64,000 bases of DNA from ENR-C587 sp942493235 (GCA_942493235.1 OW818676.1:992001-1056000); one strand, 5' to 3'; positions 7,984 to 17,774 are shown, numbered from the stretch's first letter. Notes: generated by a model from the sequence alone, not told the origin. A program made the numbers and translations.

Positions 7984-9306
7984 ATGATTAACACACAAGA
8001 ACTAAAAAGCAAATACTCGAAAGCACTGGGAAATATAAAGCCATTGCAGAGAAGCGGAAGGATTACCAAGGTAATCGGTTTAGTTCTTGAAAGTTCAGGA
8101 CCCAAAGCCCCGATTGGTGAACTATGCGTTTTGAAAAATAGGGCAGGTGAAATTATTACAAGCTCTGAAGTAGTTGGCTTTAGAAATAATAATATTTTAT
8201 CAATGGTGCTTGGCGAATTATCTGATATTTCTCCGGGAATGGAAATATTTGCCAGCGGAGAATCTTTATCAGTTGCCGTTGATGAAAGACTAATGGGCAG
8301 AATATTAAACGGACTTGGTGAGCCTATGGACGGGAAGCCTCCGGTTCAATCAGTAAATCGTAGATCTGTAAATGCGATTCCGCCAAATCCTTTATTAAGA
8401 AAAAGAATTGAAGAACCTATCCCTACTGGTATTAGGGCGATTGACGGATTACTGACTTTGGGTAAAGGTCAGAGAGTCGGTATTTTTGCCGGTTCAGGTG
8501 TGGGTAAATCTACATTACTCGGGATGATAGCCCGTAATACTACAGCCGACATAAATGTAATAGCATTAATCGGAGAGCGTGGTAGGGAGGTTAGAGAATT
8601 TATTGAGAAAGATTTGGGTGAAGAAGGATTAGCTCGCTCAATAGTTGTAGTAGCTACCAGCGACGCACCTTCATTAGTTAGAATCAAAGCTGCACTTACG
8701 GCTACCACCATAGCAGAGTATTTTAGAGATAGAGGGTTAGATGTAATGCTGATGATGGACTCTGTAACAAGGCTTGCAATGGCTCAGAGAGAGGTCGGAT
8801 TAACTATTGGTGAACCTCCTACATCAAAAGGTTATACTCCATCGGTATTTTCTTTAATGCAGAAGACTATGGAGCGAGCCGGTACAAGTGATGTAGGCTC
8901 AATTACAGGTCTTTATACGGTACTTGTCGAGGGTGATGATTTTAATGAGCCAATTTCAGATACTGCTCGAGGCATTCTGGACGGACATATTATATTATCA
9001 AGAAAAATTGCTTCTATGGGGCATTATCCTGCAATTGATATTTTAGAAAGCATAAGCAGGGTGCGAAAGGATGTAAGCTCTGATGAGCATAATCAGGCAG
9101 CATTTAAAATTCAAGAGTTATTAGCTGTTTATAGAGCTGCTGAAGATTTAATCAGTGTGGGAGCTTATCAAAAAGGGACAAATCCTAAAATTGATAAAGC
9201 CATTGCCTTAAATGATATAATAAATGAATTTCTAATGCAAAAGGTTACCGATGCTGCGGATTTCGATGAAACAATTACAAAAATGATTGAAATTTCTAAA
9301 CTCTGA
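7984..9306 (+). CDS. fliI: Flagellum-specific ATPase FliI
   Basis: 440 aa. FliI hydrolyses ATP to energise substrate release into the flagellar export channel and is related to the F1-ATPase beta subunit. The P-loop GSGVGKST is at about 170-177, preceded by IRAIDGLLTLGKGQRVGIFA. The Walker B region is VMLMMDSVTRLAMAQREVGL, and the FliI/T3SS signature GEPPTSKGYTPSVFSLM follows. The N-terminal beta-barrel has the GR(I/V) start and the C-terminal helical domain is complete. It lies between fliH and fliJ, the usual export-ATPase trio. Confidence 0.96.
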   Translation: MINTQELKSKYSKALGNIKPLQRSGRITKVIGLVLESSGPKAPIGELCVLKNRAGEIITSSEVVGFRNNNILSMVLGELSDISPGMEIFASGESLSVAVDERLMGRILNGLGEPMDGKPPVQSVNRRSVNAIPPNPLLRKRIEEPIPTGIRAIDGLLTLGKGQRVGIFAGSGVGKSTLLGMIARNTTADINVIALIGERGREVREFIEKDLGEEGLARSIVVVATSDAPSLVRIKAALTATTIAEYFRDRGLDVMLMMDSVTRLAMAQREVGLTIGEPPTSKGYTPSVFSLMQKTMERAGTSDVGSITGLYTVLVEGDDFNEPISDTARGILDGHIILSRKIASMGHYPAIDILESISRVRKDVSSDEHNQAAFKIQELLAVYRAAEDLISVGAYQKGTNPKIDKAIALNDIINEFLMQKVTDAADFDETITKMIEISKL

Positions 9307-9501
9307 TTTTTAACAATTATTTGTATTATTTGAATTGGCAATAATATTTTGAATTATGGATTATATTTTGAATTAAGCATTATTTTTTAATACTTGGAAT
9401 AAGCTGAGGATAAAACAGAAATATTTGAGCTTTGAATTTTTTAAAAAAGTAAAAAATGTGGTTAAAAAGGGAAAATGTTAAGTTAACTAAGGATAAAGTA
9501 A

Positions 9502-9966
9502 ATGTCAAAAAAATTCTCTTTTAGATTAGAACCTGTATTAAGTTTACGCTCTCATAAAGTAAATGAGGCTAAGGAAGTGTTTTTACAGATTCAAGCAAAG
9601 AGAATAAGAAAAGATAATGAGATACAAGCATGCATAGATGATATGAACTCATTATACACCAGAAAAAATGGAACAATACCTGTAGTTGAATTACAAGCAA
9701 ATTTTTATCGACAGGATTTTTTAAAAAATGAAATAGAAAAATTAAATAACGAAAAAGAAAGACTTGTAGAAATTGAAAACCATAGAAGAAAATTACTTGC
9801 TGAAGCTATGAAAGAAGAAAAAATATTACTGAAATTAAAAGAAAAAAAACGTGAGTACTATCTTGAAGAGCAGAAGCAGGAAGAAAATAAATTTATGGAT
9901 GAAATTGCAAATAACAGATTTAATATTAGTAAAATTAATAACGACAGTATGACTATTGGTGCCTAA
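9502..9966 (+). CDS. fliJ: FliJ-like flagellar export chaperone
   Basis: 154 aa, almost entirely charged alpha helix and predicted coiled coil. It starts with FSFRLEPVLSLRSHKVNEAK, the N-terminal pattern of FliJ. FliJ is the small stalk that sits in the FliI hexamer and contacts FlhA. Sequence conservation in this family is low, so the call rests on length, coiled-coil character, the N-terminal motif and position right after fliI. An AAGGATAAAGTAA ribosome-binding region precedes the ATG. The next gene starts 5 bp after its stop. Confidence 0.82.
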   Translation: MSKKFSFRLEPVLSLRSHKVNEAKEVFLQIQAKRIRKDNEIQACIDDMNSLYTRKNGTIPVVELQANFYRQDFLKNEIEKLNNEKERLVEIENHRRKLLAEAMKEEKILLKLKEKKREYYLEEQKQEENKFMDEIANNRFNISKINNDSMTIGA

Positions 9967-9971
9967 ATCTA

Positions 9972-10694
9972 ATGAATCAAAAACTAATCATAGCAATTAC
10001 TTTAACTATAGTGATAGGTTTCCTGCTTATAATAGGCGGTATTGTTGCTGTTTATAAGTATTACCCGACATATTTGGGCTTACCGCCTAATCCCCAAGAT
10101 ACTTTAAAAGTAGTGGAATATATAGAACCCGAAATTATTGATACTGTATATGTGGAGCCTAAAATTGAAGTTCCCGTAACTGAATATGATGTATTTCAAT
10201 CGGCTCAAATAAAGAATGCTATTCTAAAATATCAGCAGGTAGATGCTCTTGCCCAGAGGCAGAAAATGGCGGATTCCTTAGCTAAAGTAACTAAAAGTAT
10301 GGCAATAGTCCGAGATTCTATTAAGAAATATCAAGATAGCGTAAGCAGAGGTATCTATTATGCAAAATCATTAAATGACTCAATTGCAAAGATTTCCGAC
10401 AGATATAATACCTTGATTAAAGAAAATGAGAATACAAAAAATCTAATGAAAGAAAATGCAAAATCATTCGAGAAAAAATATGATTCATTATCAATCAAAA
10501 ACTTCGAAGAATTTGCTAAGATTTATAATAATTCCAATCCTCGCGAAGTTGCAAAAATATTAGAACAGCTCGACGAACGTGATGCTGCTTTTATACTCAA
10601 AAAAATGAATAAAAAGAAAGCCGGAAAAATATTAGAGGCAATGCTTCCCGAAAATGCCGCTGCTATTATGGTATTGGGAGTAGGTGGAAAGTAA
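9972..10694 (+). CDS. MotE-like flagellar protein (one membrane helix, coiled coil, MgtE-N-like tail)
   Basis: 240 aa. A single N-terminal membrane helix at about 5-28 is followed by an extracytoplasmic region: a Val/Pro/Glu-rich linker at 40-75, then coiled coil to about 175. The C-terminal 60 residues resemble an MgtE intracellular N-domain (YNNSNPREVAKILEQLDERD, then AAFILKKMNKKKAGKILEAM and LPENAAAIM). This architecture is that of MotE, a chaperone-like periplasmic partner of the motor protein MotC/MotB in other flagellated bacteria. It nearly abuts fliJ (5 bp) and is probably translated with it. Confidence 0.75.
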   Translation: MNQKLIIAITLTIVIGFLLIIGGIVAVYKYYPTYLGLPPNPQDTLKVVEYIEPEIIDTVYVEPKIEVPVTEYDVFQSAQIKNAILKYQQVDALAQRQKMADSLAKVTKSMAIVRDSIKKYQDSVSRGIYYAKSLNDSIAKISDRYNTLIKENENTKNLMKENAKSFEKKYDSLSIKNFEEFAKIYNNSNPREVAKILEQLDERDAAFILKKMNKKKAGKILEAMLPENAAAIMVLGVGGK

Positions 10695-10976
10695 CTAATG
10701 AAATTATACTATAAATAAGTGCTATCTATTATACTTTTGAACTATTTGCATACACCTTATTACTCCCTAAAAACTCAATATTTTATTTATATTATATTCA
10801 GCTAAAATATTTTTACCATAGATAGCAGAGTTGGGGAATAACCATCATATTGGTAAAATTTCTAATCTATAATTTCCAAAACAAATAAATCATAATTTAC
10901 TTTTATTCTAATAGCTGATAATATTCCAAATAATTCGTAAATTTGAATACTTATTTGAGTTATATAAGGAATTGAT

Positions 10977-12434
10977 ATGTCTAATATTTTTAAAGATAAA
11001 AAAATAGTTTTGGGAATAACAGCTTCGATTGCTGCTTATAAAGCTCCGATGATAGTGCGAGAATTTATAAAGTTAGGAGCTCAAATAAAAATAATAATGA
11101 CTCCGTCGGCAGTGAATTTTGTATCGCCTATGATACTGTCCAATCTCTCACTTAATCCTGTTGTAATCGAGATGTTCGATGAGTCGGTTTCAACTCAGGG
11201 TGCTTGGCATATTCATTTAGCTCACTGGTGTGATATGTTGTTACTCGCTCCATGCTCGGCTTCTACAATGGGTAAAATTGCAAATGGTATCTGCGACAAT
11301 GCCCTCACAACGGTTACTTTAGCCCTGCACGACCAAGCGATACTGCTTATAGCTCCTGCTATGGACACTAACATGTGGCTTCATCCTGCAACTCAAAGAA
11401 ATGTAAAAAGATTATCTGAAGACGGAGCTGTAATTATACCACCAGCTGAAGGTGAATTGGCATCCGGTTTGGTTGGTCCCGGCAGGCTTCCTGAAATCAG
11501 CATTCTCGTTGATTATGCTAAGCAAGCATTTATCGAGAAAGATAAAATCATTGAATATAAAAAAGCAAATTCAGACGAGATAAAAGTTGAATTTACATAT
11601 AAACGATTTGATAATAAAATCGAAGAAATATATCAAAATCGAGAAATTAAAGAAAAAAAAGCAGATGAAATTATAATCAATACTTTGCAGGATTCAGTCG
11701 ATAAAGTTCAATTTAATACAGAGCTTGATTTGACTCAACTAAAGCAAAAAATGGGATTAGAAGATAATTCGATATCATATCTTAAAGGCAAAAAAATATT
11801 GATTAATGCCGGACCCACCTACGAGAAAATTGATGACGTACGATTTATAGGTAATTTCTCCAGCGGGAAAATGGGTTATGCAATAGCAAGAAATGCAAAA
11901 ATTCTTGGAGCTGATGTTACCTTGATTTCGGGACCGGTTTCTATTCCGGCACCTGACGGAATAAACATTATTAATGTTGTTTCTGCTCAGCAAATGTACG
12001 ATGAAGTGATTAACCAATGTACAAAAAGCGATATTATTATCCTATCTGCAGCTGTAGCCGACTTTACTCCAAAAGAAAAAGTAAGTGGGAAAATCAAAAA
12101 GGAAACTATGCCGGGTAGTATGACTTTAGAACTTATTAAAACAAAAGATATATTGCTTGAGGTTGGAAAAATCAAGAAACCTGAGCAGCTATTAATAGGA
12201 TTTGCTTTAGAATCGGAAAACGAGATTGAGAACGGATTTAAGAAAATGCAGATTAAAAATTGCGATATGATAGTAGTAAATTCTGCAAATAAACCCGATA
12301 GTGGATTTTCAGGAGATAATAATACAATATCGATTTTAACCCGTAGCGGAAAGCATCAAGATTATCTGCCGATGAGTAAAGATTTGTGTAGTATAGAAAT
12401 ACTAAAAGCTATTACTAACTTATATAAAAAATAA
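10977..12434 (+). CDS. coaBC: Bifunctional phosphopantothenoylcysteine decarboxylase / phosphopantothenate-cysteine ligase CoaBC
   Basis: 485 aa, performing two middle steps of coenzyme A synthesis. The N-terminal FMN-dependent CoaC half (1-185) starts KKIVLGITASIAAYKAP, has the catalytic histidine region HIHLAHW and the substrate clamp PAMDTNMW. The CoaB half starts near residue 270 with INAGPTYEKIDDVRFIGNFS and SSGKMG, has AAVADFTPK and the KIKKE motif. Between the halves lies a charged linker of about 85 residues, making the protein some 80 aa longer than a usual CoaBC. A TAAATTTG -7-type element at 10938-10945 lies about 32 bases before the ATG. Confidence 0.95.
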   Translation: MSNIFKDKKIVLGITASIAAYKAPMIVREFIKLGAQIKIIMTPSAVNFVSPMILSNLSLNPVVIEMFDESVSTQGAWHIHLAHWCDMLLLAPCSASTMGKIANGICDNALTTVTLALHDQAILLIAPAMDTNMWLHPATQRNVKRLSEDGAVIIPPAEGELASGLVGPGRLPEISILVDYAKQAFIEKDKIIEYKKANSDEIKVEFTYKRFDNKIEEIYQNREIKEKKADEIIINTLQDSVDKVQFNTELDLTQLKQKMGLEDNSISYLKGKKILINAGPTYEKIDDVRFIGNFSSGKMGYAIARNAKILGADVTLISGPVSIPAPDGINIINVVSAQQMYDEVINQCTKSDIIILSAAVADFTPKEKVSGKIKKETMPGSMTLELIKTKDILLEVGKIKKPEQLLIGFALESENEIENGFKKMQIKNCDMIVVNSANKPDSGFSGDNNTISILTRSGKHQDYLPMSKDLCSIEILKAITNLYKK

Positions 12435-12502
12435 GTAGGTAGATTTAATAAATTGAGTACATTTTCGTTTATAAATTACTAAGTAATTATACGGGAGCAG
12501 AA

Positions 12503-13405
12503 ATGATACAATATCGAACATTAATAAGTTTTGACTGGGCAATGAAGCGACTATTACGTAACAAAGCAAATTATGATATACTCGAAGGCTTTATAAGCGT
12601 ATTGCTAAAAGATGATATAAAAATCGAACGTATCTTAGAAAGTGAATCAAATCAAGATGATAAGTTTGATAAATATAATCGATTAGATATATTAGCCGAG
12701 AACTCAAATCAAGAGTTGATAATTGTAGAAATTCAATATAATAGACAAGTGCATTATTTTGAAAGAATGCTTTACGGAGTATCAAAAGCAATAGTTGAAA
12801 ATATCAGTCTTGGAGATGATTACCAGAGAATTAAAAAAGTATATTCGGTAAATATAGTATATTTTGATTTAGGTCAAGGCACCGATTATGTATATCACGG
12901 GAAAACAGAATTCAAGGGAATACATAATAATGACGTACTGCAATTATCATCAAAGCAAAAAGATACCATGCTGAATAGAGAAATCAGCAGTATATATCCC
13001 GAATATTATGTTCTTAAAGTAAATCAATTTGATGACTATGCCAAAGACTCATTAGACGAATGGATATATTATCTAAAAAACAGTAAAATCAAAGAAGGCT
13101 CAAGTGCCCAAGGCTTAGAAAAAGTAGCAGATAGAATGCGATTAGACGAAATGAATGAACAGGAAAGGTCGGCATTCATTAAGGAAATGGACAGACAGCG
13201 CGATGAACGAGATACAATCGCTGCCGGTATCGAAGACGGAATTGCTATTGGGTACGATAAAGGACTTGATAAAGGCAAAGAAGAAGGAATAAAAGAAGGT
13301 ATAAAAAAAGTTGTATTAAACTCAAAAAAAAGCGGGTTATCAATTGAAGTAATTAAAAGTATAACCGGACTGAGTGAAGAAGAAATAAATAGTATAAATT
13401 ACTAA
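12503..13405 (+). CDS. Rpn-family recombination-promoting nuclease / PD-(D/E)XK transposase-like protein, copy 1
   Basis: 300 aa. It begins with DWAMKRLLRNKANYDILEGF, the Rpn/PDDEXK_2 start. The PD-(D/E)XK core is visible as RLDILAENSNQ, then the E-x-Q strand IVEIQYNRQ, followed by HYFERMLYGVSKA. The family is related to RpnA-E of E. coli, which are DNA nucleases that promote RecA-independent recombination. The C-terminal 60 residues are a Gly/Lys/Glu-rich repeat (DKGLDKGKEEGIKEG) followed by a small helical SITGLSEEEI domain common in this family. It is the first of two tandem near-identical genes and is preceded by GGGAGCAG. Confidence 0.85.
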   Translation: MIQYRTLISFDWAMKRLLRNKANYDILEGFISVLLKDDIKIERILESESNQDDKFDKYNRLDILAENSNQELIIVEIQYNRQVHYFERMLYGVSKAIVENISLGDDYQRIKKVYSVNIVYFDLGQGTDYVYHGKTEFKGIHNNDVLQLSSKQKDTMLNREISSIYPEYYVLKVNQFDDYAKDSLDEWIYYLKNSKIKEGSSAQGLEKVADRMRLDEMNEQERSAFIKEMDRQRDERDTIAAGIEDGIAIGYDKGLDKGKEEGIKEGIKKVVLNSKKSGLSIEVIKSITGLSEEEINSINY

Positions 13406-13425
13406 GTAATTATACGGGAGCAGAA

Positions 13426-14373
13426 ATGATACAATATCGAACATTAATAAGTTTTGACTGGGCAATGAAGCGACTATTACGTAACAAAGCAAATTATGAT
13501 ATACTCGAAGGCTTTATAAGCGTATTGCTAAAAGATGATATAAAAATCGAACGTATCTTAGAAAGTGAATCAAATCAAGATGATAAGTTTGATAAATATA
13601 ATCGATTAGATATATTAGCCGAGAACTCAAATCAAGAGTTGATAATTGTAGAAATTCAATATAATAGACAAGTGCATTATTTTGAAAGAATGCTTTACGG
13701 AGTATCAAAAGCAATAGTTGAAAATATCAGTCTTGGAGACGATTACCAGAGAATTAAAAAAGTTTATTCGGTAAATATAGTATATTTTGATTTAGGTCAA
13801 GGCACCGATTATGTATATCATGGGAAAACAGAATTCAAGGGAATACATAATAATGACGTACTGCAATTATCATCAAAGCAAAAAGATACTATGCTGAATA
13901 GAGAAATCAGCAGTATATATCCCGAATATTATGTTCTTAAAGTAAATCAATTTGATGATTATGCCAAAGACTCATTAGACGAATGGATATATTATCTAAA
14001 AAACAGTAAAATCAAAGAAGGCTCAAGTGCTCAAGGCTTAGAAAAAGTAGCAGATAGAATGCGATTAGACGAAATGAATGAACAAGAAAGGTCGGCATTC
14101 ATTAAGGAAATGGACAGACAGCGTGATGAACGAGATACAATTGCTGCCGGTATCGAAGACGGTATTGCTATTGGGTACGATAAAGGACTTGATAAAGGCA
14201 AAGAAGAAGGAATAAAAGTTGGTAAGGAAGAAGGAATAAAAGTTGGTAAGGAAGAAGGCAAAAGAGAAAGTCTAAAGCAAATTGTATTAAACTCAAAAAA
14301 AAGTGGGTTATCAATTGAGGTAATTAAAAGTATAACCGGACTGTGTGAAGAAGAAATAAATAGTATAAATTAA
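13426..14373 (+). CDS. Rpn-family recombination-promoting nuclease / PD-(D/E)XK transposase-like protein, copy 2
   Basis: 315 aa, near-identical to the copy that ends 20 bp upstream. It has the same D-x-x-A-M-K-R start, the same RLDILAEN/IVEIQ nuclease core and the same C-terminal helical tail. Differences: residues near 260-280 contain extra copies of GIKVGKEE, encoded by a perfect 24-base DNA repeat (from about 14209), and GLSEEEI has become GLCEEEI. Most base changes in the core are silent, so both copies appear to be under protein-level constraint. Whether both are expressed is unknown. Confidence 0.85.
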   Translation: MIQYRTLISFDWAMKRLLRNKANYDILEGFISVLLKDDIKIERILESESNQDDKFDKYNRLDILAENSNQELIIVEIQYNRQVHYFERMLYGVSKAIVENISLGDDYQRIKKVYSVNIVYFDLGQGTDYVYHGKTEFKGIHNNDVLQLSSKQKDTMLNREISSIYPEYYVLKVNQFDDYAKDSLDEWIYYLKNSKIKEGSSAQGLEKVADRMRLDEMNEQERSAFIKEMDRQRDERDTIAAGIEDGIAIGYDKGLDKGKEEGIKVGKEEGIKVGKEEGKRESLKQIVLNSKKSGLSIEVIKSITGLCEEEINSIN

Positions 14374-14408
14374 AATTTAATGAGATATAAAATAAAAATA
14401 GGATAATA

Positions 14409-16589
14409 ATGAATTCTTATGCTCTCGGAATAACTGGAAATTGGATTTTCCCGATATTAATGATAATTATAGCTGTCGTTTACTCAATATATTCATATCG
14501 GCATACTGTTCCTCCAATATCAACAACATATAAGTCGATTTTAATAACTCTTAGAAGTATAGCCCTTGCGATATTTCTATTTATATTATTTGAACCGGTA
14601 TTTACTCGTATCAGTAGTGCTTTAGAGCCGCCGAGAATAGCTGTGTTTATTGATAATTCGATTTCTTCGGGAGAAACCGATGCTAAATATGATCGCAAGA
14701 AATTAGTTCAAATGGCTATTGATAATTCTGGTATTTTAAAGGAATCTAATAACTTTCTAAATATTCGATTATTCGACACTGATGTATATGAAATTCCTAA
14801 TTTTAAATATGACAGCCTTAAATTCCGTGGGCAGACTACAGATATTTCCAAGGCTATCAGGCAATTAATCGGTAAAGATAATAATAAGAATTATAGAGCC
14901 GGAATATTAATTACTGACGGTGCTTTTAATTCAGGCAATAATCCTCTGTATGACATTAATGTATTGGATAAGCCACTCTATGTTATCGGCATCGGTGATT
15001 CGTCCGAACCGAAGGATGTTTCTGTAAGCTCCATTATTACTAATGAATTAGGTTATATTGACAATCCTATCCCCGTCAATGTGAATTTAAAAGCAAGCGG
15101 ATACAGCTCTGGAGAAGTTTCCGTAAAATTACTTGAAAATGGAAATCAAATCGCTGAACAAAAAGTAAATATAAACGAAAATCAAAAATCATTTTCTTTG
15201 GTATTTGAGTATAATCCAAAAACAGAAGGAATTCAGAAATTAACTGCTAAAGCAGAGCCGATAGCCGGAGAAATAACTAAAAAGAATAATTCCTATTCCG
15301 AATATATTAACATATTGAAAAATAAAAGGAAGTTCGCAATATTTGCAGGTGCACCGTCTTCTGATTTATCATTTCTATATAATGTACTAAATAAAGAAAA
15401 AGGTGTTGAAATTAAGCAGTATATTCAGAAAAAAGGTAGCCAATATTATGATAATGAACCAAATGCTCAAGATTTAAAAGATGTGGAGATGTTCTTTTTA
15501 ATCGGATTTCCGGTAGCTAATTCGTCGGATAATTCAATAAACTTGATTAAAAATGAGCTTGCTGGCGGCAAACCTGTTTTCTTTATGGCATCTCAAAATA
15601 TCAGCTACCAAAAATTGACTATGCTTGATGAGTTTTTACCTTTTAAAACATTAAGCGCTAATACGTCAGAATTTTTTGTAGTACCTGATTTTGTTTCTCA
15701 AGCGAATTCCCACCCGCTACTTAGAATTTATGGTTCAGAGAAAGATATGGAATTATGGAATCAATTGCCTACCATTTTCAAAACGGAATTATATGTAAGC
15801 GTAAAACCCGAAAGCGAGAAAATTGCCGGATTCAAAATTAATAATACACCGGTCAAAGAACCTCTGATTTTAAGCAGAGTATTCCAGAATAAGAAGTCGG
15901 TTGCCGTACTTGGCTATGGACTATATCGCTGGAAATTAATCGGTTATGCCGAAGAATTGACTAAGGGCAATCAATCTGCTATGGATTTATATACTCTCTT
16001 TATTCAAAATTCTCTTAGATGGCTTTCTATAGATAGAGAAAATAAAAATGTAACAATTAAAACTACAAAGAAATTATATACTAATAGCGAAAAAGTTGAG
16101 TTTATAGCTCAAGTCTATGATGCTGCTTATTCCCCGATAGAAAATGCAAAAGTAGAAGTTAAAATTGCAGGTTCCGGTGGCAAACGTGATCTAATATTGA
16201 ATTCACTTGGAAATGGTCGCTATCATTGTGCAGTTGAAGGTTTAGCCGAGGGTGATTATTATTTTTCCGGCAATGTGATTAATAACGGACAAATTATCGG
16301 TAACGATAAGGGCAGATTCAGTGTTGGCGAAATTGCTCTCGAATATCAGAATCTCAGTATGAATGCTCCGCTATTAAGAGAAATGGCTGAACGCAGCGGT
16401 GGCAAATTCTATCTTCCAGATAATTGCGTTTCGCTAATAAATGATATTAAAAATCATAAGGGATTTAAAGAGCATTCAATCACTATCAAACGAGAATACG
16501 GGCTTTGGAATATTGCTTGGATACTTGCTCTTGCTATCGGCTTATTAGCCGTAGAATGGTTTATACGCAAGCGATTAGGTATGGTATAA
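14409..16589 (+). CDS. VWA-like membrane protein (BatA/CoxE-type architecture), function unknown
   Basis: 726 aa. Two N-terminal membrane helices (about 10-28 and 42-62) and one C-terminal helix (about 697-717, ending IRKRLGMV) suggest a large periplasmic loop. A von Willebrand A-like domain begins after helix 2, with a MIDAS-like DNSIS at 82-86 and GILITDGAFNSG near 175. A beta-sandwich region and a glutamine-amidotransferase-like middle part follow (FAIFAGAPSSDLSFL around 313). The layout matches uncharacterised Bacteroidota/Ignavibacteria proteins. It starts 35 bp after the second nuclease gene but probably has nothing to do with it. Confidence 0.7.
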   Translation: MNSYALGITGNWIFPILMIIIAVVYSIYSYRHTVPPISTTYKSILITLRSIALAIFLFILFEPVFTRISSALEPPRIAVFIDNSISSGETDAKYDRKKLVQMAIDNSGILKESNNFLNIRLFDTDVYEIPNFKYDSLKFRGQTTDISKAIRQLIGKDNNKNYRAGILITDGAFNSGNNPLYDINVLDKPLYVIGIGDSSEPKDVSVSSIITNELGYIDNPIPVNVNLKASGYSSGEVSVKLLENGNQIAEQKVNINENQKSFSLVFEYNPKTEGIQKLTAKAEPIAGEITKKNNSYSEYINILKNKRKFAIFAGAPSSDLSFLYNVLNKEKGVEIKQYIQKKGSQYYDNEPNAQDLKDVEMFFLIGFPVANSSDNSINLIKNELAGGKPVFFMASQNISYQKLTMLDEFLPFKTLSANTSEFFVVPDFVSQANSHPLLRIYGSEKDMELWNQLPTIFKTELYVSVKPESEKIAGFKINNTPVKEPLILSRVFQNKKSVAVLGYGLYRWKLIGYAEELTKGNQSAMDLYTLFIQNSLRWLSIDRENKNVTIKTTKKLYTNSEKVEFIAQVYDAAYSPIENAKVEVKIAGSGGKRDLILNSLGNGRYHCAVEGLAEGDYYFSGNVINNGQIIGNDKGRFSVGEIALEYQNLSMNAPLLREMAERSGGKFYLPDNCVSLINDIKNHKGFKEHSITIKREYGLWNIAWILALAIGLLAVEWFIRKRLGMV

Positions 16590-16627
16590 TAGGGTATTAT
16601 TAGACGAACAAAAGATTAAGGCAAAAA

Positions 16628-17521
16628 ATGAAAGAATGGCAGGCAGAACTGACTCTGATGATAATTACTCTGATTTGGGGAGCTACCTTTGTTTTTACCC
16701 AGTTGGGATTGGCATTCGCATCGCCTTCGATATATTTGGTAATTAGATTTACTTTGGCTTTGGCGATTTTATTGATATTTTTCGGAAAGCATTTAAAAGG
16801 AATATCAAAGCAGAATGTTATTCACGGGTTGATATTAGGTTCGATATTCGGTGGTGGCTTTCTACTTCAGACTTTTGGCTTAAAATATACAAGCGTACCT
16901 AAGTCGTCATTTATCACCGGAGTAGTAGTTACAATCGTGCCGTTTGTGTATTGGTTAGTCGAGCGTAAATCAATTAATTTATGGCAAATCGTCGGGGTAA
17001 TTGTTGCTACAGGCGGGCTGTACTTGTTTACACAGCCGGATATTGAAAATATTAATCCGGGCGATTTGGTTACTCTGATTTCTACAATCTTCTGGGCATA
17101 CTACATTACATATATGGATGTGTTCACACGCGATAAGTCAGGCTTTAAAAATACTATACAATTAGTTATTATGCAGTATTTTGCCGCTACACCAATAGCG
17201 GTCATTTCTATGCTGTTTTTCGATATGGGCAATTTTACTGTTCTCTGGACTAATACTTTGCTAATATCCTTAGCGTTTAATGCACTTTTAGCTTCGGTAT
17301 TGGTAACGTTTATCCATACGGGAGTTCAGAAATTTACTAATCCTGTCAAAGCAGCTTTAATATTTTCGCTTGAGCCGGTTGTCGCTACTATCATAGCGAT
17401 ATTATACTTTGGAACTCCACTGAAAGGAAATGAAACTATAGGCGGAGCTATATTGATTTCCGGTGTGTTTATTTCTGAAATATTCCCGATGATTTTTAGA
17501 AGAAGAGCAAAATCAAAATAA
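16628..17521 (+). CDS. DMT superfamily (EamA) transporter
   Basis: 297 aa with about ten hydrophobic helices in two EamA repeats. The first begins LTLMIITLIWGATFVFTQLG, and the second around residue 148 begins LISTIFWAYYITYMDVFTR. The internal FALQTxGLKYTS-like motif (LLQTFGLKYTSVPKSSFITG) is a family hallmark, and the C-terminal SLEPVVATIIAILYFGTPL repeat element is complete. Members export or import amino acids, nucleotides or other metabolites, and the substrate cannot be read from sequence. It lies 38 bp after the VWA protein and may be co-transcribed with it. Confidence 0.88.
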   Translation: MKEWQAELTLMIITLIWGATFVFTQLGLAFASPSIYLVIRFTLALAILLIFFGKHLKGISKQNVIHGLILGSIFGGGFLLQTFGLKYTSVPKSSFITGVVVTIVPFVYWLVERKSINLWQIVGVIVATGGLYLFTQPDIENINPGDLVTLISTIFWAYYITYMDVFTRDKSGFKNTIQLVIMQYFAATPIAVISMLFFDMGNFTVLWTNTLLISLAFNALLASVLVTFIHTGVQKFTNPVKAALIFSLEPVVATIIAILYFGTPLKGNETIGGAILISGVFISEIFPMIFRRRAKSK

Positions 17522-17698
17522 ATAAGTTCAAATTATGTTAATAATCAAATATTTTTATTTGTTCTAATTATTTTGAAAAAAAATCAGTTGCAAATATTGA
17601 CAATCATATTTATCAAAAAAGTACGATAAATATAAAAAAAAGATTTGGAGATATTAAATAATTTCCGTAATTTTGAATTCTTCTTTGAAACAGATAAT

Positions 17699-17771
17699 GA
17701 TCTCGTAGCTCAGTTGGCAGAGCATTTGACTTTTAATCAAAGGGTCGTTGGTTCGAATCCAACCGGGATCA
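17699..17771 (+). tRNA. tRNA-Lys (anticodon UUU)
   Basis: 73 bases fold as a complete cloverleaf. The acceptor stem GATCTCG pairs with CGGGATC (one T-G). The D arm contains AGCTCAGTTGGCAGAGC, the anticodon stem TTTGA/TCAAA encloses the loop CTTTTAA with anticodon TTT, and the T arm has GGTTCGAATCC. The discriminator is A. The CCA end is not encoded. Confidence 0.97.
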
Positions 17772-17774
17772 CAA

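Larger units (their letters stand above)
12470..14373. repeat. Tandem duplication with a 923-bp period carrying an Rpn-type gene
   Basis: The segment from the TATAAATTACTAAGTAATT leader through a complete nuclease gene is present twice head to tail (gene starts at 12503 and 13426). The leaders with the ACGGGAGCAG ribosome-binding site are identical. The coding parts differ by only a few, mostly synonymous, bases, plus an in-frame repeat expansion near the end of copy 2. This indicates a very recent duplication or ongoing gene conversion. Confidence 0.95.

Noticed and set aside
12503..14373. Toxin-antitoxin or defence pair
   Set aside because: Two adjacent genes of similar size suggested a pair, but they are copies of one Rpn-type gene.
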